From the NCBI GenBank assembly GCA_029821235.1, contig JALGTT010000102.1, positions 1 to 5,529 of the forward strand: a stretch of DNA of 5,529 nt. The letters are read 5' to 3'. Of the stretch, positions 1 to 5,529 are shown one piece after another. Position 1 is the stretch's first letter. Each line of letters begins with the position of its first letter. The notes under the pieces were generated by a model. The model searched no databases. It worked only from the letters and a program-made list of their open reading frames with translations, and was not told where the DNA came from. The stretch is from Candidatus Hebobacteria bacterium. GTDB lineage: Bacteria > Armatimonadota > Hebobacteria > Hebobacterales > Hebobacteraceae. The translations under genes were made by a program, and so were the position numbers.

Positions 1-12
1 CACCTCCCTCAT
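1..12 (-). CDS. Possible start of a leftward gene that runs off the window
   Basis: On the minus strand an ATG lies at 12..10, followed by AGG GAG GTG up to the window edge (Met-Arg-Glu-Val). It is preceded by a purine-rich GAGGGAGG, which ends nine bases before the ATG and is a good Shine-Dalgarno match. An in-frame ATG also abuts that motif directly, too close to be used. Supporting context is the AT-richer stretch at about 61-120 upstream, with an operator-like palindrome, and the hairpin at 153-182 that would close the preceding minus-strand gene. Only four codons are visible, so no product can be named. The call rests on the ribosome-binding site and spacing alone. Confidence 0.3.
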
Positions 13-82
13 GGTGCACATCCTCCCTCTGCGACCCTCACATGATGAGCGATGGCGGGCATTTTCGCCATGCCAGAGACGC

Positions 83-94
83 GCAAACGGTTGC
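83..94. promoter_or_regulatory. LacI/GalR-family operator-like palindrome
   Basis: The sequence GCAAACGGTTGC fits the pattern G-N-A-A-N-C-G-N-T-T-N-C with the central CG typical of LacI/GalR-family operators. The two halves are symmetric except for one mismatched pair. It lies in the AT-richer part of the gap, about 70 bases upstream of the possible leftward start at 12..10. A separate 8-bp perfect palindrome, TTGCGCAA, is at 101-108. The match is by pattern only. No regulator gene is in the window, and one such site can occur by chance. Confidence 0.35.
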
Positions 95-152
95 CATTTC
101 TTGCGCAATATGCGGAATTGTGCCCTCTCGGTGTCCCCCAGCGCCGAGACAT

Positions 153-182
153 CACGGCCCCGGGCGGGTGCCCGGGGCCGTG
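153..182 (-). terminator. Strong hairpin after the lipoprotein gene, probable transcription end
   Basis: CACGGCCCCGGGC (153-165) and its exact complement GCCCGGGGCCGTG (170-182) form a perfect 13-bp, nearly all G:C stem with a 4-base loop (GGGT). It begins about 30 bases after the minus-strand stop codon at 215..213, where a terminator is expected. There is no T-run after the stem on either strand, so it is not a classical intrinsic terminator. It may be a U-tract-less terminator, as described in high-GC bacteria, or a 3'-end stabilising structure. Confidence 0.55.
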
Positions 183-212
183 TCCACATCGGTCTGTCGT
201 CCTCCGCTCAGG

Positions 213-1208
213 CTATCCCTTGTGTATGGGGCCGGTATACACCACCTCCAGGTCCCCTCCCTTGACCTTCTTCAGCGCGGCGAGGGCATCGTCGTCCCAT
301 CGCGGGTCGGGGGCCCCGGTGATGAACCAGTCTCCCCCGTTGTCGGCGAGGATCATGGCCCTCAATATTACCTGCACCTCTTTCGGAAAGCCGGAGATGT
401 CGTAGTCGGCCTTCAGCCTGACCCGCAGGCCCATGGGCGGGAGACTGGGGTCCTTGCTGTGGCTGGCGAAGTGGGTGGCGGGGAGGATGTATCCCCTCTG
501 TGTCCGCTTCACGGTGAAGCGCAGCGCATGGTTGATTTCGCCCTTCTCGACCACCTCGTCGTAGCGCACCAGACCCGGGAAGATGGGGAGACCGGCCGCG
601 TCCGCAGAGGTCCAACCCGCCGGTCGCAACTCGTTGGAGGTCAAATCGAAGATGGCTCCGGAGTCCGCCTTCCAGCCCTTGTCCGTCTCGAACACGCGGT
701 ACAACTCGTACAACATCTTGTTGTCAACATCGAGCATCAGCAGGTGGCGGTCGCCGTCGGAGTCCCTGCCCCCCTCTATCGGCGGATTGTCCGGGATGGG
801 ATATGGCCCGGGGTCGCTCTCGTCCGCGTACCGGAAACTCACGTGGACCTTGGGCTGATCTCCCTTGACCAGCACATAGGGGATTCCGTTGGGGTGCCCC
901 TGCCAGGGCCCGCCGAAATCCGGGTGCAGGGGCTTGTCCTTCCCGATGCTGGCGATGAAAACGTCCGAGTCGGGGTGCACGCGGTAGCCAGAGATATCCG
1001 TGTTCCAGGGGTTGTCGGGCGGGAAGATCTGGAGGTCCACCCGCTCGGAGAGGCGGGAGACTTCGTCCGTGCCGCCCGCCTGTACGCCCTCTGGATTGTC
1101 CGCCACCGCGGAGCCCGCGGTGCATCCGGTGAGACAGAGCGCCGCGGCCGCCGCCGCCATCAAGAATACCGTCGCCATTGCCGTCCACGCTGTCCTGCTG
1201 GGCATCAT
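213..1208 (-). CDS. Conserved hypothetical lipoprotein, uncharacterised family
   Basis: This 331-aa protein has a lipoprotein signal peptide: basic Arg5, a hydrophobic Ala-rich core (about 9-25) and lipobox L26-T27-G28-C29. It should be exported, lipidated at Cys29 and membrane-anchored. After a short linker (30-60) comes a single domain with the landmarks NPWNTDISGY (66-75), HPDFGG (95-100), GIPYVLV (108-114), ADESDPGPYPIPD (128-140), DGDRHLLMLD (151-160), LRPAGWTSADAAGLPIFPGL (194-213) and GAPDPRWDDD (298-307). From memory, these match a family of bacterial hypothetical proteins with no established function. I recognise no catalytic motif. An apparent small in-frame gap against the recalled family lies at RA-MILADNG (283-290). 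The start is set by AAGGAG and the signal peptide; a frame open upstream to 1640 is ignored. The gene is divergent from the GDP-mannose genes, and the 153-182 hairpin follows it. Confidence 0.85.
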   Translation of the reverse strand: MMPSRTAWTAMATVFLMAAAAAALCLTGCTAGSAVADNPEGVQAGGTDEVSRLSERVDLQIFPPDNPWNTDISGYRVHPDSDVFIASIGKDKPLHPDFGGPWQGHPNGIPYVLVKGDQPKVHVSFRYADESDPGPYPIPDNPPIEGGRDSDGDRHLLMLDVDNKMLYELYRVFETDKGWKADSGAIFDLTSNELRPAGWTSADAAGLPIFPGLVRYDEVVEKGEINHALRFTVKRTQRGYILPATHFASHSKDPSLPPMGLRVRLKADYDISGFPKEVQVILRAMILADNGGDWFITGAPDPRWDDDALAALKKVKGGDLEVVYTGPIHKG

Positions 1209-1213
1209 CTTCG

Positions 1214-1219
1214 CTCCTT
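1214..1219 (-). promoter_or_regulatory. Ribosome-binding site of the lipoprotein gene
   Basis: On the minus strand AAGGAG lies five bases before the first of two tandem ATG codons (1208..1206) and eight before the second (1205..1203). It fixes the start here rather than at the many upstream in-frame codons. The second ATG has the more usual spacing, so the real protein may be one residue shorter. Confidence 0.7.
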
Positions 1220-1331
1220 CTCCGTGCTCTGGCTGCCTACCGTTACCTCTTGAATACTGCGGGCCAGTCCATTCGCCTGCCGAGAATCGGACCCGCGCAG
1301 GAGAGCGGGGAACGATGCCGAACCCTGTGAA

Positions 1332-1340
1332 TGCTATCAT
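1332..1340 (+). promoter_or_regulatory. Candidate extended -10 promoter for the rightward genes
   Basis: TGCTATCAT combines an extended -10 TG dinucleotide with the hexamer TATCAT, five of six matches to TATAAT. No good -35 hexamer is seen 16-18 bases upstream, which an extended -10 can tolerate. Transcription would begin near 1347, giving a leader of about 43 bases. The G/C-rich palindrome at 1340-1359 would lie across the start site and could be an operator or a leader hairpin. This is a motif match only. Confidence 0.35.
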
Positions 1341-1380
1341 TGGGGCGCTGTGCCCCCAAAACAAGCCGAAAGGACTCACC

Positions 1381-1386
1381 AGAGGG
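1381..1386 (+). promoter_or_regulatory. Close-spaced ribosome-binding site of the phosphohexomutase gene
   Basis: AGAGGG ends only three bases before the ATG at 1390, closer than usual, so initiation may be modest. It still supports 1390 over the in-frame ATG at 1315. The 1315 start would add 25 residues ahead of the conserved N-terminal FGTEGWR motif and would lie upstream of the proposed transcription start. Confidence 0.45.
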
Positions 1387-1389
1387 ACC

Positions 1390-2817
1390 ATGGAGCAGAT
1401 TCGTTTTGGAACCGAGGGATGGCGGGCGGTGCTCGCGGACGGATACACCTTCGACCGGGTGCGCGTGGTGGCGCGCGCCACGGGTCGGTGGTTCAAGCAC
1501 ATCGGCGCCGCCGCTCCGGTGGCGGTGGGACACGACACCCGATTCATGGGCGCCAAGTTTGCGTCGGCGGTGGCGGACGAGTTGGCCGAATGCGGGGTCG
1601 GGGTGCGTCTCTGCGCGGGCCCGCTGCCCACGCCGGCCACCTCCTACTACGCCTTCAGCAACCGTCTCGCGGGAGCGGTGATGCTCACCGCCAGCCACAA
1701 CCCGCCGGAGTGGAACGGAGTGAAAGTGAAGCGGGGGGAGGGGTGCTCGGTGCTGGAGGAGGAGGCCGCCTGGATCGGGGCAGAGGCGAATCGCATTCTC
1801 GGCGAGAGGGATTGGCAGCGCGCGCCGGAGCGCACCCACGAGCGGTTCGATGTCCGGGACGCCTATGTCGAGCGGCTGCTCGACATGGTCGACAAAGAGG
1901 CGATTTCCAAGGCCAAACTCACCGTGGTCGCCGATGTCATGCACGGGGCCGGGGCCGGCTATTTCGACGAGGCGCTGCGGCGGGCGGGATGCGCGGAGGT
2001 GCGCGCGGTTCGCACCAATCCCGACCCCACCTTCGAGGGACGCCACCCGGAGCCGATCGGCCCGAACCTGGAGGCGGCCACCGCGCTGACCGGCGATCCG
2101 GCGGTGGACATCGGCCTCGCCACTGACGGAGACGGCGACCGCCTGGGGATGATGGCCCACGGCGAATATGTGGACGTGATGCGCGCCATTGTCTTCGTTC
2201 TCTACCATCTGTTGAAGAACCGCCGGTGGACCGGGAAGGTGGTGCGGGCCGTGGACGTCACCTCGATGGTAGACTCTCTCTGCCAGCACTACGGGGCCAC
2301 CGTGGTGGAAACCTCCATCGGCTTCAAGAACCTGGCGAAAGAGATGATGGACTCCTCCGATATCATCCTGGCGGTCGAGGAAAGCGGCGGATTCGGCATC
2401 CGCGGACACATTCCCGACCGCGACGGCTCGCTCGCGGCCTTGGTGGCCTGCGAGGCGCTGGCCTACGAGGGCAAGCCGGTCCGGGAGGTGCTCGGCGACA
2501 TCTTCTCCCTGGTCGGCGGCGAGCGGTGGTACGACCGCCTCGATCTCCGCTTGACCTCCGAGGAGCGGGAGGTGATGCGTGAGCGCCTGCCCGCGTTGAA
2601 CCCGGAGCAGATCGCGGGGCAATCGGTGACCGAGATCAACCGACTCGATGGAGCCAAGTACATTCGCAAGGATGGAACTTGGGTGATGCTGCGCCTGTCG
2701 GGCACGGAGCCGCTCCTGCGTATCTATGCCGAGGGCGTGAGCAAGCAGGACGTGGCCGCCCTGCTCGAAGGTGGACGGTCGCTGGCGCTGAAGGAGATCG
2801 GGAGGACGGCACCATGA
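1390..2817 (+). CDS. Phosphohexomutase, probably phosphomannomutase (mannose-6-P to mannose-1-P)
   Basis: This 475-aa protein has the normal length and full set of active-site motifs of the alpha-D-phosphohexomutase superfamily. N-terminal FGTEGWRAV is at 6-14. The phosphoserine loop TASHNP (100-105) has Ser102 as the phosphorylated catalytic residue. The Mg2+ loop is DGDGDR (246-251), the sugar-recognition loop EESGG (330-334), and the phosphate-binding loop RLSGTEPLLR (435-444). The enzyme moves phosphate between C6 and C1 of a hexose through a 1,6-bisphosphate intermediate in the cytoplasm. Motifs alone do not separate phosphomannomutase, phosphoglucomutase and phosphoglucosamine mutase. 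The next gene, overlapping by 4 bp, is a GDP-mannose pyrophosphorylase, which favours mannose-1-phosphate (ManB role). Dual glucose/mannose specificity is common in this family. All catalytic residues are present and the gene looks intact. Family assignment is very secure; substrate is inferred from context. Confidence 0.93.
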   Translation: MEQIRFGTEGWRAVLADGYTFDRVRVVARATGRWFKHIGAAAPVAVGHDTRFMGAKFASAVADELAECGVGVRLCAGPLPTPATSYYAFSNRLAGAVMLTASHNPPEWNGVKVKRGEGCSVLEEEAAWIGAEANRILGERDWQRAPERTHERFDVRDAYVERLLDMVDKEAISKAKLTVVADVMHGAGAGYFDEALRRAGCAEVRAVRTNPDPTFEGRHPEPIGPNLEAATALTGDPAVDIGLATDGDGDRLGMMAHGEYVDVMRAIVFVLYHLLKNRRWTGKVVRAVDVTSMVDSLCQHYGATVVETSIGFKNLAKEMMDSSDIILAVEESGGFGIRGHIPDRDGSLAALVACEALAYEGKPVREVLGDIFSLVGGERWYDRLDLRLTSEEREVMRERLPALNPEQIAGQSVTEINRLDGAKYIRKDGTWVMLRLSGTEPLLRIYAEGVSKQDVAALLEGGRSLALKEIGRTAP

Positions 2818-3893
2818 GCGTAGGCAAAGAGTTGCATGTGGTTCTCCTCGCGGGCGGTGTGGGCACACGGCTGTGGCCCATCTCCCGCCGCTCCCGCCCC
2901 AAGCAGTTTCAGGCGCTCTTCTCCGAGCGCTCGCTGCTGCAGCAAACCTATGACCGGGTTCGGCCGCTTACCTCCCCGGAGAACATCTGGGTGGTCACCG
3001 GGATCGAGTTCACGGACCTGGTGCGGGAGCAGCTCCCCGAGGTGTCCGCCGACCAGATTCTCGGGGAGCCGGAGGGAAAGAACACCGCCCCGGCGGCGGC
3101 CCTGGCCGTGGCGCGCATCGCCCGCGCTCGGCCCGGAGCAATCGTCCTCGTCACCCCGTCGGACAGCTTCATCAGGGATGATTCCGCCTACCAGGAGTAC
3201 GTCTCCCTGGCCGTAGAGGTGGCGGCGGCAGGACACATCGTGACCATGGGCATCGTGCCCTCCCGCCCGGACACCGGGCTCGGCTACATCCAGCGGGGCG
3301 AACGACTGGAGAGGCCCACCACCTGGGCCTACCGCGTGGCCCGCTTCACCGAGAAGCCCGATGCGGAAACGGCCGCCAGGTATGTCGCAGACGGCGGCTA
3401 CTACTGGAACATGGGGCACTTTATCTTCTCCGCCAAGAAGTTCATGGAGAGTTGCGACAAGTATCTGTCAGAGGTTGCGACAGGGGTGAGGAAACTGGCC
3501 TCCGTTCCCGCCTCCAATCGGGAGTTGATGGCAGAGGTGTATCGCACCTTCCCGAGCATTTCGCTGGATTACGGCATCGCCGAGAAGGAAACCGACATGG
3601 TGGTGATCCCCACCGCGCTGGAGTGGAGCGACCTGGGGAGTTGGAGCGCGGTCAAGGAGACCTATGCGCGGCACGGCGGGGCGGATGCCGACGCGGAGGA
3701 CCACCTCGAGGTCAACTGCTCCGACTGTCTGGTCCTGCCCCGCTCGGGCCGGCTGGTGGTGACGGTCGGCATGGAGGGCTGCGTGGTGGTGGACACCCCC
3801 GACGCGGTGTTGGTGATCCGGGATGAGGCGTCCCAGGAGATGAGGGACGCGCTGGAGCAGTTGGAGAAGAAGAACAAGACGGAATATCTGTAG
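2814..3893 (+). CDS. manC: Mannose-1-phosphate guanylyltransferase (GDP-mannose pyrophosphorylase)
   Basis: This 359-aa enzyme makes GDP-mannose from mannose-1-phosphate and GTP. The nucleotide-binding signature spans 11-32 (LLAGGVGTRLWP, then PKQF with Lys30). EPEGKNTAPA (85-94) is the second guanine/nucleotide loop. VTPSDS (113-118) carries the likely metal-binding Asp117. Further motifs are RPDTGLGYI (151-159), FTEKPD (178-183), YYWNMGHF (197-204), the DYGIAEK segment (252-258) and WSDLGSW (271-277), where Asp273 is probably the second metal ligand. The length matches single-domain forms, so the C-terminal phosphomannose isomerase domain of bifunctional AlgA/ManC types is absent. An oddity is Ser118, where the family usually has His (PADH/PSDH). 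The ATG overlaps the upstream TGA (ATGA), and GGAGG (2801-2805) gives 8-base spacing, so the two genes are almost certainly co-transcribed and translationally coupled. The product feeds mannosyl-, fucosyl- or mannuronate-containing glycans. Confidence 0.93.
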   Translation: MSVGKELHVVLLAGGVGTRLWPISRRSRPKQFQALFSERSLLQQTYDRVRPLTSPENIWVVTGIEFTDLVREQLPEVSADQILGEPEGKNTAPAAALAVARIARARPGAIVLVTPSDSFIRDDSAYQEYVSLAVEVAAAGHIVTMGIVPSRPDTGLGYIQRGERLERPTTWAYRVARFTEKPDAETAARYVADGGYYWNMGHFIFSAKKFMESCDKYLSEVATGVRKLASVPASNRELMAEVYRTFPSISLDYGIAEKETDMVVIPTALEWSDLGSWSAVKETYARHGGADADAEDHLEVNCSDCLVLPRSGRLVVTVGMEGCVVVDTPDAVLVIRDEASQEMRDALEQLEKKNKTEYL

Positions 3894-3934
3894 GCCGCAG
3901 CGGGGATCCCGCCGAGCGGGGCCTCTGTGCGGCC
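3893..3934 (+). other. Branched inverted repeat between manC and the heparinase-like gene
   Basis: GGCCGCA (3893-3899) pairs with TGCGGCC (3928-3934), and within it GCGGG (3900-3904) pairs with CCCGC (3908-3912) directly stacked on the outer stem. A further short GAG/CTC pairing is possible at 3914-3925. The structure starts at the last base of the manC stop codon and lies in the only sizeable gap (73 bases) of the rightward cluster. No T-run follows, so complete termination is unlikely. It could reduce read-through or protect the upstream mRNA. Confidence 0.4.
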
Positions 3935-3966
3935 GCCTCCATTCCGCCCGCGGGAGATGACACCAC

Positions 3967-5529
3967 ATGTTGAGCGACCGCTACTCGTCCCGCCTGCCGG
4001 AACTGTTGATCCCGGCCGGCTCTTTCCACCCATTTCCCACCTGCTCCGAACGGGAGCCATGGGAGCGCCTGTCCGATTCCGTTCGCCGGCACCTGATCCA
4101 GGCCGGCGAGGAGTTCCTGGGCTGGCAGTGGCCCGCGCTGCCCGCCACACTGTTCATGGACTTCTCCCGCACCGGCAGCCGGAAGAACTATGAAACCCCC
4201 TACTTCGCGCGGCGAGACGCCCTCGCGCGCCTGGCGCTGGCGGAATGTGCGGAGGGGAAGGGGAGGTGCCTGGACGACATCGTCAACGGCATCTGGGCGA
4301 TCTGCGAGGAGACCTCCTGGCTCGTCCCCGCGCACAACATGGGGTTCGCGGGAGAGCAGCCCCTCCCTGACAGCACCGACCACTACATTGACCTCTTCGC
4401 CGCGGAGACGGGCTCGCTGCTGGCATGGGTCCACTACTTGCTGCGGGAGCAGCTCGACTCCATCACCCCCCGTATCTCCGACTACCTTCGGAGAGAGGTG
4501 AAGAGCCGCATCCTGGATCCCTTCCTGGACCGCGACGACCTCTGGTGGACAGAACGCGGGGAGCGCTGGCGGCTCAACAACTGGAGCCCCTGGTGTACCT
4601 CCACCTGTCTCTCGGCCTGGCTCCTGGTGGGAGAGGACGAGGCCCGCCGCCTGGCGGCCGCGCGGAGGGCGATGGAGATCCTCGACCGCTGGCTCGCCGG
4701 CTACCAGGAGGAGGGTGGGGATGGCGGATGCGACGAGGGCCCCGGCTACTGGACCGTCGCCGGCGGCACGCTGCTCGATTGCCTGGAACTGCTGGACTGG
4801 GCCAGTGAGGGCCGGATTGCTATGTGGGGCGAGCCGCTGATTCAGGACATCGGCCGCTACATCCATCGCGTCCACATCAGCGGGGACTACTACGTCAACT
4901 TCGCCGACGCGCCGGGCAGACTACAGGTGCCGGCCGGAGTCGTGTACCGCTACGGCCGGCGAATCGGGGACGCCGACCTGATGGCCCTGGGCCGGTTCGC
5001 CTTCGGGCGCCGGCAGGGCCGCATCTACGGGCGGAGCCTGCTGCGCGCCCTGCCCGACCTGTTCCGGGCAGAGGGAATCGAAGAGCCGGCCAATCCGCCC
5101 TTCGTCCGGGACGCCTGGCTCCCCGGCATCCAGGTGATAACCGCGCGGGAGCGCGCGGGAACGGACCGCGGCCTCTTCCTCGCCGCCAAGGCAGGCCACA
5201 ACCTCGAAAGCCACAACCACAACGATGTCGGCCAGTTCATCGTCTATTGCGACGGTCAGCCGGCGATCATTGACGTGGGGGTGGGCACCTATACCGCCAA
5301 GACCTTCGGCCCCCAGCGCTACGATATCTGGACCATGCAGTCGGCCTATCACAACCTGCCCACCGTCAACGGAGTTCAGCAGCACGAGGGCCGGGAGTTC
5401 CGCGCCTCCGGTGTCGAGCGCCGGGCCGACGACGAAACCGTTGAACTCGCCATGGACATCGCCGGCGCCTATCCGCCGCAGGCGGGCATCGAGTCCTGGC
5501 GGCGTACTTGCCGCCTGCTCAGGAAAGAG
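3967..5529 (+). CDS. Heparinase II/III-like protein, 3' end beyond the window
   Basis: 521 codons are open to the window end without a stop. The N-terminal part (about 30-370) is helix-rich, as in the (alpha/alpha) toroid of heparinase II/III and alginate-lyase proteins, with NNWSPWCTS at 204-212 and CDEGPGYW at 255-262. The following beta-rich part has SHNHNDVGQF (415-424), AIIDVGVGTYT (433-443) and YHNLPTVNG (461-469), the hallmark of the heparinase II/III-like C-terminal domain. The Asn204/205 to Tyr261 spacing resembles the catalytic Asn-Tyr pair of heparinase III. H416, H418, D436 and H462 are candidate metal or catalytic residues. Such enzymes cleave uronate-containing polysaccharides by beta-elimination; the substrate here is unknown. 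There is no signal peptide, so it is probably cytoplasmic. GGGAG (3952-3956) lies ten bases before the ATG. It follows manC by 73 bp on the same strand. Family is confident; lyase activity is inferred. Confidence 0.85.
   Translation, partial: MLSDRYSSRLPELLIPAGSFHPFPTCSEREPWERLSDSVRRHLIQAGEEFLGWQWPALPATLFMDFSRTGSRKNYETPYFARRDALARLALAECAEGKGRCLDDIVNGIWAICEETSWLVPAHNMGFAGEQPLPDSTDHYIDLFAAETGSLLAWVHYLLREQLDSITPRISDYLRREVKSRILDPFLDRDDLWWTERGERWRLNNWSPWCTSTCLSAWLLVGEDEARRLAAARRAMEILDRWLAGYQEEGGDGGCDEGPGYWTVAGGTLLDCLELLDWASEGRIAMWGEPLIQDIGRYIHRVHISGDYYVNFADAPGRLQVPAGVVYRYGRRIGDADLMALGRFAFGRRQGRIYGRSLLRALPDLFRAEGIEEPANPPFVRDAWLPGIQVITARERAGTDRGLFLAAKAGHNLESHNHNDVGQFIVYCDGQPAIIDVGVGTYTAKTFGPQRYDIWTMQSAYHNLPTVNGVQQHEGREFRASGVERRADDETVELAMDIAGAYPPQAGIESWRRTCRLLRKE

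Larger units (their letters stand above)
1209..1389. other. Divergent intergenic region with nested inverted repeats
   Basis: These 181 bases separate the lipoprotein gene (leftward) from the phosphohexomutase gene (rightward) and should carry both promoters. CCTGC (1276-1280) pairs with GCAGG (1297-1301), and inside it CCGA (1280-1283) pairs with TCGG (1287-1290). A further imperfect palindrome, TTGGGG to CCCCAA, spans 1340-1359. A rightward promoter candidate is listed separately. For the leftward gene I see only a weak -10-like TATTCA on the minus strand (about 1257..1252) without a matching -35. No small gene is convincing here. Confidence 0.5.

Noticed and set aside
1139..1160. GCC-rich short repeat
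   Set aside because: It encodes the poly-alanine core of the lipoprotein signal peptide and needs no other explanation.
42..1253. About 400-codon open frame on the plus strand opposite the lipoprotein gene
   Set aside because: The minus-strand frame has a signal peptide, a lipobox, a ribosome-binding site and recognised conserved motifs; the plus frame has none.
1276..1300. Minus-strand segment resembling a tRNA T-arm (GGTCCGATTCTCG)
   Set aside because: No matching acceptor, D or anticodon arms are found in the surrounding 100 bases.
1315..1389. Alternative in-frame start of the phosphohexomutase at 1315
   Set aside because: It adds 25 non-conserved residues before FGTEGWR and lies upstream of the best promoter candidate; 1390 has its own ribosome-binding site.
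1209..1640. Upstream extension of the lipoprotein frame to an ATG at 1640
   Set aside because: It would overlap the phosphohexomutase gene head to head and bury the signal peptide inside the protein.
1243..2868. Long open frame (about 540 codons) on the minus strand, antisense to the phosphohexomutase gene
   Set aside because: It mirrors the G/C-biased codon positions of a gene with complete family motifs. Its translation is rich in His, Arg, Gly and Pro and shows no recognisable domain.
3712..4875. Minus-strand open frame of about 390 codons across the manC end and the heparinase-like gene
   Set aside because: It is antisense to two confidently assigned genes and their gap, with low-complexity Pro/Ser/Arg composition towards its end.

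Overview
The window is high-GC bacterial DNA, roughly 60-65 % G+C by eye. G/C dominates third codon positions, so long open frames appear antisense to the real genes. It does not identify a species. A lipoprotein with a lipobox, LacI-type operator-like DNA and a heparinase II/III-like protein all point to a free-living, carbohydrate-handling bacterium. Armatimonadota-, Planctomycetota- or Chloroflexota-like lineages are possible, but this is a guess.

Layout: (a) 1-212 has no complete gene. It holds a possible start of a leftward gene at the window edge (ATG at 12..10), a LacI/GalR-type operator-like palindrome at 83-94, and a perfect 13-bp stem at 153-182 just past the stop of the next gene. 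(b) 213-1208, minus strand, encodes a 331-aa lipoprotein of a conserved but, to my knowledge, uncharacterised family. (c) 1209-1389 is a divergent intergenic region with inverted repeats and an extended -10 promoter candidate facing right. (d) 1390-2817, 2814-3893 and 3967 to beyond the end are three rightward genes: a phosphohexomutase (probably phosphomannomutase), a mannose-1-phosphate guanylyltransferase (ManC) and a heparinase II/III-like protein cut by the window end.

The first two rightward genes overlap by 4 bp (ATGA) and encode consecutive steps: mannose-6-P to mannose-1-P to GDP-mannose. No mannose-6-phosphate isomerase is present, and this ManC is the short form without a fused isomerase domain. 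The third gene follows after 73 bp that can fold into a branched structure. It encodes a protein of the polysaccharide-lyase type with no visible signal peptide. A module pairing GDP-mannose supply with an apparently cytoplasmic lyase-like protein is the most interesting functional feature. The divergent lipoprotein may belong to the same envelope or glycan context, but nothing in the sequence proves it. I see no mobile element, CRISPR array, tRNA or rRNA.
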